From Pachyseris speciosa (Eukaryota; Cnidaria; Anthozoa; Scleractinia; Pachyseridae), in the NCBI GenBank assembly GCA_016490735.1, contig JAEMWC010000096.1:1408501-1472500 (forward strand): a stretch of DNA of 64,000 nt, given 5' to 3'. The position numbers and the translations under genes were made by a program. The notes beneath the pieces are model-generated. The model had not been told where the DNA came from. It worked only from the letters and a program-made list of their open reading frames with translations, and did not search any database. Below, piece by piece: positions 23,390 to 36,409 of the stretch; position 1 is the first letter of the stretch, and each line of letters starts with the position of its first letter.

Positions 23390-26300
23390 TTATCCTTGTT
23401 TGAGCTGTGGTATGTTGTAATAAAGGTCCAACGAGTTAGGGTTTGCAAGAGCACCTCTGCTTGTCACGTGCTCTCCTCCCAGAATCCTTTTCACGGCGAC
23501 TTCGACTTTCTTGCCGCTTGCTGTATAAGGGATTTCCTTAGTTTCAAGTATGATCGCTGGTACGTGTCGAGCGGACAGGCGCAGTCGAATCGCGCTTTTA
23601 ACTCGGGTGAGCAGTTCGTTGTCAAACCTGAAATTAAAAACCAGGAGATAATGTACAACGGAAGGTCGGTATTGTAACTTATGGTTTCCTTGCACGAGAA
23701 ACCCTTGCCAAGTGAATTAACGATACCGATGCGTAACTTTGTGGGTAACATCCCATCCTGGAAGAGAGTGCTACTGCTTCCAGCTGCTTCGTGCCCCTCT
23801 CCCACTCACCCCGTTCATCCCACAGATAAATAGTGGGCACACATCAAGTACCCTGCTCCGTCAGAAGACCCAGTTGTCGATCTGCGGCTCCCCTCTTTTA
23901 ACCTATGCCTCAGGTACCAGTACCCAAAATGGCAGGTGCTTCCAGCCCATAAACGTTCACCATTGTTAAAGGGGTCTCCCTTTTTCACCTTCTGAGTGGC
24001 AGGTTTACGGCTTTATCGAACGCATGAAACCAAGAAAATCAGACAAGTAAAAGTCATTTTTTACTATTTGCTTACCTACATCCGTTGGCCATTTTCAAGA
24101 AAAGTACAACACGTTCTCCTTCCTTGGTTAGCTGCCCAACACATAAACTGTCTTCTACTTCTTCGAACCTCTCCACTACAAAGAGTATAAGGAAAACGTC
24201 ATTAGCAATAGTGGTTAAATTATAGAGGTGGTAGACTGAAACGGATTGCTGCTAACATGGACTAATAAACAACGCAACCATAGCCATGTGAAGCGGGGTG
24301 GTTTTGCTAGTTTACGCATCTGAAAACTTATGTTGAGATTTGCGCAATATAAATATAATTTAATTTAATTTATTTTATTTTTATAATCATGGCTAAGTTT
24401 TGCCTCGCTCCCTCTTAGTTTAAAAAGGGAGGTCTACGGAGGTCTTCTGACTGAGAGAATAATGTTCCAGGCTTTCTTTTTAGAGCGATGATGCTTTCAC
24501 GTTGTTCCTTTAAGGGGTAAATTGAGCTCAAAAATGGCAGGTACCGATTTTAATACATAGCAAATCGAGCGAGAAAAAGTTGTGGAAACAACTAAATATT
24601 TTTTTAGAAAACTACATGTTTTTGAAAGGAACTGCACGGAACAGGAATGCAACGGACCAAAAACTGATGGTTCCCACATTCTGCAGATTCCTCCTTTGCC
24701 TCCGTCGCGGCATGATCTGGAGAAAAAAACGGTGCGAACGGGACCTTTCAAACCCTCTCAGCACAATTCTACATCCTGTTAGCATCAATCTGTAGCACTA
24801 AGGGAAAGCGACTTGTCCTGCGCAGTCGAAATGTTTTCGATTCTAATTGCGTTACCGTTATATGCTTTAAACCAGGACTAAAGTTGATTGCATTACTAAA
24901 GTTGATACCCACGCTTTTACCTATATTATAGATTTCCGCACTCCCAAATCTGACACCAGCAGGATTCAAAGTTCCGTCACTAGATCAGAAGGAAAGTAAA
25001 CTGGTCAGTAACAACCATTGGTTTTTATGTGCCTTCAAAGTATTCGGAAACAAAGAGCGTGGTTAAATGTAGCATAAGTCACCTTCTTCCAAGCATAAGA
25101 ATGCCTCCAGTTGAAGAGTTTATTGAACAATAATCGCCGTGAGTCCAAACTCCTGTGATATCGATTTAAAAAAAAAAAAAAGAAAGAAAGTGAACAAGAA
25201 GAATGAGAGGTAAAAATCTGTAGGCACCGCTTTTATTTTCAATTTCCACAGTCTAATCAGAAAGGTGAGTAAGCATTCAAAGGGTAAAACAGTCTCGGGT
25301 GGAGTTCCTCTCGGTGGTTCCATTAGTTTCTGGTGGCGAAACAGGGTGGTCTTTCTACAAACCCGTTTGAACTACACAAATACTTTTAGCTGAAAATACA
25401 AATCCGCTTTTCTCCTTTGACGCAAGTCGTTAGACAACCGTTGTTAGGTATCTAACCTGCAAACTTGTTAAAGTAGGCCTTCTTGTACTTGAGCCCCTGA
25501 GGATCATTCCAGAAGTAGATCGGCATGCAAGGGAAGGGCTTTGTGCACACCAACTCACCGCTCTCATCGTACACTGCTTCACCTGGAACACAAAAATGAA
25601 AATGAGCGAATAGAATCAAAATTGTATGACCAACTCTAACGTATTATATTTTTAAGGGCTTTTAAAACTTACGGAACTTCCTAATGTTCGGAAGGTCACG
25701 TACAAAATAATATACTTCTACATTAAATTATTGACAGTTGTTTATTTATGTATTTATTTACCATCTAAGTCTAAGCTTAATTTTAATCGGACGTGATCAG
25801 CACTCTGGATTTGTGTTACAGCAAAGACATCAATACCCTGATATTTGCTTTCTGTGGCTCATTTTTCAAAAATAAACCCCCCCCACGAATATATACCTTA
25901 TCTTACCTTATGACAGAGAGTTCCTTTAATTTCAGACAAAATAGTCTCGCAAAGTTTTTATTCACTTAATACAGTGTTACAGGAAAACGCGGGTAACGGG
26001 GAGAGGAAGTCAGAAAACGTTATGATCAAAATAAATTAAGTGTAATCGATTCTTCGATCTCTCTTTGTGGTCCCTCATTGCTGTTAGCGGTCGGAAATGG
26101 TTGTGAATGGCCACTTTAGCTCTTTTAATGTAATCTCCTGGTTTCTACCACACAGAAAGTTGAAGATTCGTTTGATCACGTGACTAGCCGTCCATGCGTC
26201 AAGCACATTTTGACTTGGTAACTTTCTTTTTTCACCGAAAGGCAATATGAAATTCAAAATAAACTATCTAGTACTGAAGCGAGACCAAGTGCTATGATCT

Positions 26301-29300
26301 CTCTTGGTCGCTTCCCTCTTGGTACGGTAATAACAGGATTCTTCATTTTCACATCAGTTTTGGCCAAGTGCCCGCGGTGACATCGCAGAACGTTTTTCTC
26401 ACAAGAGAAAGACAAGTCTCATAGTTCCCTACCCCTTTTCTAAGAGGTCAAGACATACAAAACCTTGAGCATATGTGTTTCAAACTAAAGAACTCGGAGA
26501 ACCTTCATCGTTCCAGCTCTCCACAGCCATCCCAAGATTTCGCGATTGAATTTCACCCCTATAAACCGGCACCGTTGGGTTTTGACCGGCAAAACAGGAT
26601 ATGATGTCCGTTCCACCTAAAAATAGGGGCAAAAGGTCAGAAAATGTCCTACGTTATACAACAATTACAGTACACAGTATCTGTGGTCAAGCAAGTGATG
26701 GGAGGAACTGCCAGGAGACAGAGGGATGAAATGAGATTCATATTCCGCCACAAGACCTTGGCACCTCATGGAATTAACATCGAATTTAAATTCTGAAATT
26801 TCCATGAGGTAACATTATCTTTTCTAACTCTCTTTTTCGCGTCAAATTTCCGCGCGCCAAGGGCGCGCATTCGTTTTTTATTCGTTTTAATTGTTTATTT
26901 TTGAACATCGTGCACGCGACATATTTACCGTTAGCACGAGCGTTTGTCGTTAACACCGGCGAAACACTGATGAAGGGGTCATCCCCGAAACGTCTGACTG
27001 TTAAACATATAGTTTCACAGTCTGAGCACTCAAAACAAAACTTTCAATTACAGTACACCGAGTTTGTCAAGACATGACATTAACGCGAGCGCGCGTATAG
27101 AATTCGCCTCCCGCTGTGTAGGAAATCTCCTTCGTTACGTAACGCATTTATCCACACGGCAACCACGTGCCTTCCGAGAAAAAAGTGAGACAGGGTGTTA
27201 GTCAACAAATTGCCTTGACAACTAAAAAGCAGCGGTGACTGACATCACGACGACGAGAAGATCCATATAACGTCCTTTTTGAAACGTATCACAGTTTCCT
27301 TAGTTTTTGAATAGCTGTTTCCCCCGACAAATTTTCTTGGAGATTGTTGTCTGTTATGACGGAAAAACAAGCAAACCAAACTTTACCGGATATGGAACCA
27401 AGAAGAACATTCTCCTTAATACTGCTGTAAACGTAGTCAAAACTGGCAGGTTTCAGAGGGGACCCGTAGATAGTATCGTGTGAAGGGAAGATAGATGGTG
27501 CGTCTTAACTGGAACAGAAAACAAAAAACCCTGTTATTTAACAGTACCTGTTGGTCAGTGGGATTCCTGTTGGAAAGGCAGGGAAAATAGTGACCACGTG
27601 GATGTAACAGAGACTACCTGTCTTGAAAATAAGGCCGAATAAATCTCTTCCATCTTCCCTTTTCTTTATATATTTGAGGACATATGCATCTGCATCTGCT
27701 TGCTCTAGGTACAGTATTGCCTTCATTGACCAACAAGGTCAATAAGCAAAAACCTCTTCTGACGATGTCACCACTAAGATATATGGGTTATTGGCCAAGC
27801 GTGAGGTCAAGATGGCGGGATATTGGCCAAGTTCTTTTTTGCGTGTTTATGGACCGAGACGAAGTTGAGGTCCATAAACACGCATAAAAAGAACGAGGCC
27901 AATATCCCGCTATCTTGACCGAAGAAGCGTGGTCAATAAAGGATTTATTATATGACTCAAAGGACGCTATTAAAAGGTTAAAACGCGGGACGAACGGGCT
28001 ATCCCGAGCGGTCAAGATGGCTCGATCTTGACCTCGCGGGTAGCCAATCACAGCAGGAGAATTGATTCATCTTGATCGCTGAAAGAGCCAGTCATATAAT
28101 AAAATGACTTCTTACTTTTATTCACGTAGTCGAGTTAACAATTATCCTGCGAAATCGCGTGGGAATGGCCGCGGGAATATCGCCTGATACTTAGACGACG
28201 ACCAGGGGAGGCCATAGGCTGAGTTCACTAAAACCAGGGGATATTCCGCAAGATTGAGCAGGATAATTGTTTTAATATTCCACACATTGATCAATAAAGT
28301 ACAATTTACCGCGTTTGCCACAGAAAAGCAGGGAAAGCCGCCATTTTTGTCCGCAGCACACGAAATTACGTATATCGCAGGTTATAACCCACCGATTTTT
28401 GGATCACGTGGTGAAAATCGGAGGACGGGTATCAGGTAGTGTACCCCGTCCGCGTCGATATTTGCCCTCTGCTTTTTCGGTCGCAAAAAAAGACAAAACA
28501 AAACTAGACTCTTTAATTTCAAATGGTAGAATCCAATCACAGTTTAAATAAAATAAACGCAGTTGTCAGGTTGTTTACGTTATTCGCAATCGTCGTCAGA
28601 TCACTTTTTTTTTTTCAAGATTTTCAACTTTAAACTGTGTATACACATATGAAATTAATCGGAGAGTTATAAAATAAATAAACTCCTTTCTGGCTTACTG
28701 GTATACCGGAGGTCCTTGGCTTATAGATTGTCCTCAAAATTTCACAGGGCAGCGAACTTCGAGAGCAGATTGTGGTTGACTTGTAAACATGTGCCTTCAC
28801 GGTCACTACAAATCATCTCTTCTCCGAAATGTTTGGACGCTTCTTCCAAAAAAATACAGATTTGAATATGAATTTTTACCGTGCTTTATCTTTAATTTTC
28901 CGATTCACTGTATTCGAAGTAACTTTAGCGACATTTGCGAAAAATGTGTCGCTCAGCTCGATTTAATAAATTCTGCTTCAAGGCAGTTCAAAGTGATTCA
29001 CGTTGATTTACTCGAAGCTAAAATTGAACGCGTTTTCGGTACAAACACAGGCTAATCTGAATATATTTTGAAATAAGGAAAGCCTATTGTCTGTTTGTCT
29101 GCGTGTATGTAAACAAGTCTATTGGAAGCGTTCTCGAGTTCAAGCAAAGCCTGAATATCGACGAAATTAAAACGGAAATGCAAACGGAGTGAAAGATCAT
29201 TGTCCCGTTAGTGAAAATTTATGTTGAATATCAAACTCAAGTGTGAATTCCCAGTTGTTATATACAGTATGTTGCCCTATTTCCCGGACACCCCTATTTC

Positions 29301-32300
29301 CGCACACTTTCGTTGCAAAAACGAAACAAATCCGAACGATATGTTTCGAAGAGTTATCGACTAGTCTGCTCTCGTTTGTTCTTTTCGTAGCCGAGCTACA
29401 CTCCGTTTAGGCGGGAAGATTTACGTTTTCGTCGAGATTAGTAAAATTTGTTTCCTAATTGAATGTGATTTTTATCGCGCGTCGAATTATATCTTTCCAA
29501 TTCATGGCCCGCGCAGTAAGGTTGCAATTGGAGAGGCTCACTTCGAACACGTTAGCGTGGTCCGGGGGCATGTCCCCCGGAAAATTTTTAAATTTAAGTC
29601 CTCTGAAATGGCTGGAAAATGGTGTGATGAAACTTAGATACTTTCATCAACAAAAAAGCGGTGTTTTAAAACAAGAATAATCCGTTTTCGGTAAAACGTT
29701 AAATAGAAAAGTGACTTAGATTGTTATTAGTATTACTCGCTTTTTACTGTTGAAAAGTGGAGGGGGCTAAGATTCAGTCTTGCAAAAATGGTGTGCATAA
29801 TTCCGGACACCTAACAATAGCCGGCAAACTATGGGTATTTTTGAAACGAAATTCATGGAATAGTTGTTGAAAACAAGTGTTTTGTAATTTATTTATCCTT
29901 TTGACTGTAAAAGCAAAATCGGTGGTTAAAATGCTGCATAACGATTTTTGAATCCAGCATTGCTCGAGTTAATCAATATTCACCCATGAGAATCTTGCGA
30001 ACTCCGGCATTTGCGGTCTGATGACTTCTTCGCTAAAATGAAAGAAAATCCTTTAAAATTCGGACAGAGTGAAATTTTTTAAAGGAATCCTTCTTTATTT
30101 CACTTTTATAAGATGTATTTTGCCATGATCGAGAAAAATTTTTCCAACAAAAAGGGAGCATTTATCCCGTAACGATCGTCGGGAAATAGGGGTTGTTAGG
30201 AAACCTAAGACCCCAAAAACTAAGACCCATAAACCTAAGACTCCGAAAACTAACACCCATAAACCTAAGACCCCGAAAACTAACACCCATAAACCTAAGA
30301 CCCCGAAAACACCCATAGCCCTAAGACCCTGAAAAAAAACACCCATAACCCTAAGACCCTGAAAACTAACACCCATAACCCTAAGACCCCGAAAACTAAC
30401 ACCCATCAACCTAAGACCCCGAAAACTAACACCCATAAACCTAAGACCCCGAAAACTAACACCCACAAACCTAAGACCCCGAAAACACCCATAACCCTAA
30501 GACCCTGAAAACTAACACCCATAAACCTAAGACCCCGAAAACTAACACCCACAAACCTAAGACCCCGAAAACACCCATAACCCTAAGACCCTGAAAACTA
30601 ACACCCATAAACCTAAGACCCCGAAAACTAACACCCACAAACCTAAGACCCCGAAAACTAACACCCACAAACCTAAGACCCCGAAAACTAACACCCATAA
30701 ACCTAAGACCCCGAAAACTAAGACTCATAAACCTAAGACCCCAAAAACTAACACCCACAAACCTAAGACCCTGAAAACTAACACCCATAAACTAAGACCC
30801 CGAAAACTAACACTAATAAACCTAAGACCCTGAAAACTAACACCCATAAACCTAAGACCCCGAAAACTAACACCCACAAACCTAAGACCCCGAAAACTAA
30901 CACCCACAAACCTAAGACCCCGAAAACTAACACCCACAAACCTAAGACCCCGAAAACTAACACCCATAAACCTAAGACCCCGAAAACTAAGACTCATAAA
31001 CCTAAGACCCCAAAAACTAACACCCACAAACCTAAGACCCTGAAAACTAACACCCATAAACTAAGACCCCGAAAACTAACACTAATAAACCTAAGACCCT
31101 GAAAACTAACACCCATAAACCTAAGACCCCGAAAACTAACACCCACAAACCTAAGACCCCGAAAACTAACACCCACAAACCTAAGACCCCGAAAACTAAC
31201 ACCCACAAACCTAAGACCCCGAAAACTAACCCCCATAAACCTAAGACCCCGAAAACCAAGACTCATAAACCTAAGACCCCAAAAACTAACACCCACAAAC
31301 CTAAGACCCTGAAAACTAACACCCATAAACTAAGACCCCGAAAACTAACACTAATAAACCTAAGACCCTGAAAACTAACACCCATAAACCTAAGACCCCG
31401 AAAACTAACACCCATAAACCTAAGACCCCGAAAACTAACACCCATAAACCTAAGACCCCGAAAACTAACACCCACAAACCTAAGACCCCGAAAACTAACA
31501 CCCATAAACCTAAGACCCTGAAAACTAACACCCACAAACCTAAGACCCCGAAAACTAACACCCATAAACCTAAGACCCCGAAAACTAACACCCATAAACC
31601 TAAGGCCCCAAAAACTAACACCCATAAACCTAAGGCCCCAAAAACTAACACCCATAAACCTAAGACCCCGAAAGTCTTGGCAAGAAATCGGTTTTCGTGC
31701 TTATCATCAACACTTACTGGGATGTACTTTCTTTGCTTCTAGAGCTGACAGCCATTTAGCTCCAGTTCCAAGAATGGTTATGCTGTAGACAAGAAGAACA
31801 AGTTGTACATTATTGACAGGAACTGCTTTAGTCTACCTTTCCAGGCAAGAGAGTGCCTACAACAGGCAACTGATAAAGGAAGAGAAATGGTGAAATATCA
31901 AGCTAATCTGACCACACACGTACTGAGCAAAGTTCTCTAAATATGTGTGATCTAGTCTTGATTAAAAAAGTTAACATTTTTGTGGACAGTGCAGTCATGA
32001 GGGTCACTAGAAAAACGTACAAGGAAGATGAGAAGAAGAAGTGACAGAGAACCGACTGATGATGATCTCAGTGCCAAGCATTTCAGCACTATATACCATA
32101 CCCTATTTGGTCTACTAGGTCCCATAATACATGAGGTGTTGGTACCAGTGGTGATCCGTCATACAACACTACAGAGGCTCCAACAGCAAGTGCAGACACT
32201 AACCAGTTCCACATCATCCAACCTGTCTGTTGCCAACAAAAAGCACAGAAAATAATTTTCTTTGTTGCAATGGTTAAGATATTCAAGTCTAGGAAATGAA

Positions 32301-35300
32301 AGATTATACAGCTGGAGATCCTCAGTTCTACATGCTTAATAAAAAAAGACTCAAACAATCACCTCTTGAACTTTTGGTGATAAAAAACATCAGTTGAAAT
32401 TATGTAACTCCTAAGTAGGTGAGAAACATTGTTAATTACCGTGGTGTAATACATGATCACATCTTGTCTGCTCATGTTGCCATGGAGGATGTGTTCTTTC
32501 AGATGCTGGATCAGTGATCCCTGCAAAGACATGATAAAATAGTTAACTTTGGACTTAACTTAGATTAAACAGCAGTGTTAATGAAAATGGAGGCTGTTCC
32601 ATCCTTTCGCTGTAAAAAGACAAAATCCAAGAAAATTTGCAGTGTTCCAATGGTGGGTACCCACAAAATTTTTGCTGTCATCATCCCAAAGCAAAAAGCT
32701 GTATACAAATTTCCAGTTCTTCTTTTTTCAACTCACCCCAACAGAATGCACCATGCATTTAGGTGGACCTGTTGTCCCTGATGAGTACATGATGAACAGT
32801 GGGTGGTTGAAAGGAACCTGCGTAAATTCAAGGACTGGCCTTTCATCTGCAAATTTTTTAAACTCTTGTAACAAGATACTGCAAAATAAAAAATGGACAA
32901 AATATTAAAATCCAGTTTGACACCATGCAACACAAAAATAGTGTCAAAAATGTCAGCAAACACCCTCATTACCTGTTGGGGATGTTTGAGAGATCAATTT
33001 CATCTGCTTTTCCAACAAAAGGCATCACAATGACTTTTTCCAGTTCAGGAAGGCCTGCAATGACAGTCAGTGGAATACACTGTAACACACTTTCAAAAAT
33101 CTCCTATATCCTTTACCCCTAAATATTATTCCCACCCTTAGCCCCTCACACAGTCATATTTAAGGGAGAAGTATGACCCTCCTCTCTTGCGAGAAGGATA
33201 ATATGGTTCCCCTAAACGAATGGGTGACAAATCAAATCAAATCAAAACTTTATTTACCCACGGAGTCCATTTCACTAAATAGTGCTCTCCCATTGAGCCA
33301 TGCATTAAAAATACGATAACTATTAATTTAACGATGACCATTAAGTTAAGAATAGTAAAATAAGAATGTATAGTTTAAAGTCTAATTATCTACTACTCAA
33401 ATATAGATGAGTTAAAAATATATTACAGTACCGGTAAGTCCTAAAAATTACTTAATACTTACTTACTTAATTAATTAAAGCATAAAAATTGTTTAAACTA
33501 GTGGCCTATTAATTTAAAAATAGCAAAATAAGAATCTATAGTTAAAAGTCTAATTTATCTACTACTCAAAAGTAGACAAGTTAAAATATATTACAGTAAG
33601 TCCCTATCTTATCTTTCTATACTTCTGCTATTTTAAAACAACATGCAATAGTGTCAAAGCTCTTCTATTCCCACCATCCAACAGATATCAGGTCATCCAA
33701 CTTCTTTCCCTCTTCTCTCCTCCTTGCTGACACTGGTACTCCTTCTCCCCATTAAATTTCTACCATTTGACCACATAAGGAAACATCCAAGTGCAATCAG
33801 GATGAAAATTGCAGAGGGTTAAACATTTCTTCTCATTGCCTGGACTATACTTGCAGGACACAAGGAAGCATTTTAACAGATCTATGATGTTAGATTTTGA
33901 AGCAACTTACTTTTCACCACTTCAGTTAGTTTCTCTAAGTGATTGTGTATTTTGTTGTTGTATCTGACGGCATCCACTGAAAAAATGACCTTTGGCTTGA
34001 TTTGAGTAAACCTGTCCAACACACCCTGCAAAAGGAGGAAGTCAACTGATTTCATTGAAAATGTCTTAGTGTCAGGAACTTAGTAGCCTCCTTCACAGCT
34101 GTCATTTGTGTTGGTTCTATTCTCCCTCCCCACCAACGTCTGCTGAACCAAGCCGAACATTCCATTCCAGGGACTGACCAATCACATCGTGGCTTTTAAA
34201 TTTCGGTAGCTAAGTTCCCGTAGCCTCTTTGCAGCCGTTGTTTGTGTCAGTTCTATTCTCCTTTCTGATTGGATACTCAGACACAATGGGAATGGAATGT
34301 TCGGCTTGGTTCAGCAGACGTTGGTGGGAAGGGAAAATGGGAACGACACAAACAATGGCTGCAAAGGAGGCTAGGAACTTAGAGAAACTGGAAAATGTGT
34401 CAAAAAAACCTGGAGGCAGGAGACAAGGCTTGTAAAGCAGTGGGAGGTAGTGGAAAGTACAGGATGTGGTCAAGTCAGACTGCCTGCACCTAATAAATTG
34501 TCTGAAGAAAATACAGAAGAAAGACAAAATAAAGTATCATACTCATGATCCCAGCTGGTAAGTAATTATTACCGTGACACCAAAATCAGGTGAGGTGGAA
34601 CTCCATATAGCACCCAAACTGGTAGTTGCTAACATGGCTTCCACAGCTAAAGCACAGTTGGGAATATAACCTAATAACAGGAAAACACAAAATTCAGAAA
34701 CAGTACACAATATCAATTGATATGCCACGAAGATGTGCTTTTTGAAACCCACAAAGGGAATGTGTTTTAATACCCAGATGGCATTACTCATGATACATAC
34801 CAACAATTCTGTCTCCTTTGTTGACACCAAGATTTTTCAGTGCAGAAGCCAGCATGGTCACATTTTTTCTTAACTGATAGAAGGTTATGGCCTTAACTTC
34901 CTGTCCTTCCCCTAAATAAAGAATAACCAATTATTGCAGATTGCACCAAATACCTTAAAAACATATTAAAGACCTGATATTAGAAGAAGAAACTAAATAA
35001 ATAATATTTGATACCTGCTGTATATAGTGCAACTTTGTCATCATTATAGCGCAAGAGATTCTCTGCAAAATTAAGACAAGCTCCACAAAACCATTCAGGT
35101 ACATTCTCCATTTCTTGGGATTGATCTAGGACCTTGGAAACAAATTTATATAGTTTACCAATAGAAGGTAAAATTTTAGAAATGCAAGACAAGATTTCCA
35201 GCTTAGACCTAAATTTTCTTTGTTCAGCAGCCTTGCTTTAGTGAGCACTGAGGAGAAATCTGAGGAGAAAATGAGTTAACACTCTGATAGAGTGACCTCA

Positions 35301-36409
35301 TGCATAATGTGAGTATTTTTCTTTTTCTGACAACACTAAGATGTCAACACCTATAATGTGCTTCACCATCAATTAATCGATAAGACTTATTTGTGGCCAA
35401 GTTAATGAGGTCTGCATTGTTTATTAATGATTATTCATGAGTGATGACATGTCATTTAAGAGGTACCTCATCATATGTCTTGGAATGAATGACATCTGCA
35501 TACTTCCAAAACATTTCCCAGAAATCTGTATAGTGTGTTATACTCCATTTCCGCAACTCCTCATAGGTTTCTGTATGAATTTAATAACAAAGTAAATCAG
35601 AGGATAATAATATAGATATATCATGTTGTAATTGATAGTATGTGTGCATGTACACTGTCTGAAAAAGTTTTTTTCTCTTGGTAGTTTTTGGGCAGAAAAT
35701 CTGTCCTTGTTCAATGAAAAAGTTGCATACTCTGGGTTATTTCTCTGCTTTGCAAATATTCAAAAATTTTCAAAAATAAAAAAAAGTTTGGAATAATGGT
35801 TGGGTAATCAACATAGGTTTATCAACTTTAATCTAAGGACAATCTGTCATCTATTGAATATCTATGGGTCAAGTTATGATCAATGATATAATTTTACAAG
35901 GCCTTGCAATAAGGGAACACATTGCCAAATATGAAGGAGTGACTGGGGGTGTGTCTGGAGGTGTGTGATTGGGGTCACATGATTGCAAAGCACTTAATAT
36001 ATTTCATAGCTTCAGTACACAAAATTTTCTGCTAAATTTGTACACATTTTAAGAAATCTAAGTTAGTAGAATAGCTGGGTTAACATCAATGCTGGATAAT
36101 ACCTGTAGTCAAGGTAGGGGACAAGCCAGTGACCGTCAGAGACCCGATCAGTCAAACCACTACTGTCCTGTCACCTCTAACTATTCACTAGTCACCTCTA
36201 AGCATTCAAAATGCTTTAAAAATATTATTGTATTGTCAAAAAATCAAAACCTAAACTCGTTTTCATCAGAAAGCGAAATAATTCATTTGCTCACTTAGAT
36301 TTAGGCCAAACGCGTGGTTTACCAAAGACTGGAATTTATGAATGTTGGTCGATCGATCGGCCTTGGGTCTCCACATCAACTTCGGATATTCTTCCCTCAC
36401 CGATGCCAT
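23390..36409 (-). CDS. AACS: Acetoacetyl-CoA synthetase, 18 exons (one exon frameshifted)
   Basis: Cytosolic ligase joining acetoacetate to CoA with ATP, feeding lipid and sterol synthesis; ANL (acyl-adenylate-forming) superfamily. Exons in transcript order: 36295-36409, 35467-35570, 35015-35132, 34801-34911, 34573-34670, 33911-34025, 32973-33054, 32737-32878, 32440-32520, 32102-32226, 31718-31782, 27387-27508, 26503-26616, 25457-25582, 25083-25152, 24921-24979, 24076-24175, 23390-23627. All have GT/AG borders and compatible phases. The model gives about 661 residues (human enzyme about 672). Marks: AENLLRY near 98, [12 protein letters not shown] near 170, the phosphate loop SSGTTGPPK at 280-288, [37 protein letters not shown], and a C-terminal GKKVEVAVK with the adenylation lysine. 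The exon at 27387-27508 is one nucleotide short, which breaks the frame after ILSTG. The exon 26503-26616 donor is weak (AAG|GTTCTC). Confidence 0.95.
24330..24392 (+). repeat. LINE/SINE-type A+T tail in AACS intron 16
   Basis: gcgcaatataaatataattt followed by (aattt)n resembles a retroelement 3' end. No body is recognisable upstream. Confidence 0.3.
26967..26994 (+). ncRNA. Hammerhead-ribozyme-like core (AACS intron 13 side)
   Basis: CTGATGA is followed by a GGGG/CCCC stem with a 4-nt loop and then GAAACGTC. This matches the order of the hammerhead core (CUGANGA, stem II, GAAA, NUH). Stem III would be only the palindromic ACGT, which could pair between two molecules, as described for the minimal hammerheads of Penelope-like elements and retrozymes. 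Flanking TTAACA and TGTTAA could extend stem I. An extra A before stem II is unusual. It lies antisense to AACS, between exons 12 and 13. Confidence 0.35.
27805..27920. mobile_element. Fold-back MITE in AACS intron
   Basis: ggtcaagatggcgggatatt and its near-perfect complement flank a second inverted block (gcgtgtttatggacc), giving a hairpin of about 50 bp per arm. Related words continue to about 28060 (ggtcaagatggctcg, atcttgacc), so the whole element may span about 27790-28060. Confidence 0.7.
28138..28272. mobile_element. Small TIR element in AACS intron
   Basis: acaattatcctgc at the left is mirrored by gcaggataattgt at the right, a 135-bp element without coding capacity. Confidence 0.55.
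28273..29273. other. AACS intron 11 (gene span), no host exon seen
   Basis: An 88-codon plus-strand frame at 28789-29055 holds one CxxC (ICEKC) and a protein-like C-terminal half, but I recognise no family. It is antisense to AACS and is probably part of a mobile element. Confidence 0.3.
29274..30192. mobile_element. Candidate TIR element next to the satellite
   Basis: ccctatttcccgg at 29275-29287 is mirrored by cgggaaataggg at 30180-30191. The word ccggacac occurs near the left end and again in the interior near 29793. The right end lies 9 bp before the first satellite unit. The target duplication is unclear. Confidence 0.45.
30201..31673. repeat. 30-bp satellite with ~269-bp higher-order repeat, AACS intron 11
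   Basis: About 49 head-to-tail units with period 30 carry the core words aaacctaagacccc and gaaaactaacacccat. Some units are shortened (gaaaacacccata, near 30305, 30484 and 30568). A variant block starting agactcataaacc recurs at about 30720, 30989 and 31259, giving a higher-order period of about 269 bp. Since 30 is a multiple of three and the unit lacks stops, several minus-strand frames stay open (ten-residue periods such as [10 protein letters not shown]). I regard these as artefacts, because the array is intronic in AACS. Confidence 0.95.
33218..33610 (-). mobile_element. LINE 3' UTR remnant in AACS intron
   Basis: On the minus strand the sequence ends ggtaaataaagttttga followed by repeated tttga, the usual AATAAA plus short-repeat end of an L2/CR1-type LINE. 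Upstream, a block of about 90 bp (caaaataagaat, ctactactcaaa, atattacagta) is present twice, at about 33350-33440 and 33525-33605. Confidence 0.5.
34070..34385. mobile_element. MITE with ~95-bp TIRs in AACS intron 5
   Basis: The stretch from cttagtagcctcc to ccattcc at the left recurs inverted at the right, from ggaatggaatgttcggcttg to aggaacttag. A third partial copy in direct orientation (taagttcccgtagcctc) lies in the middle near 34210, so one end has been duplicated internally. Confidence 0.7.

Noticed and set aside
30095..31655. Several minus-strand open frames of 60-130 codons with ten-residue periods ([20 protein letters not shown])
   Set aside because: They arise from the 30-bp satellite, whose unit lacks stops in several frames. 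It is intronic in AACS and has no start, signal or conservation arguing for a protein.
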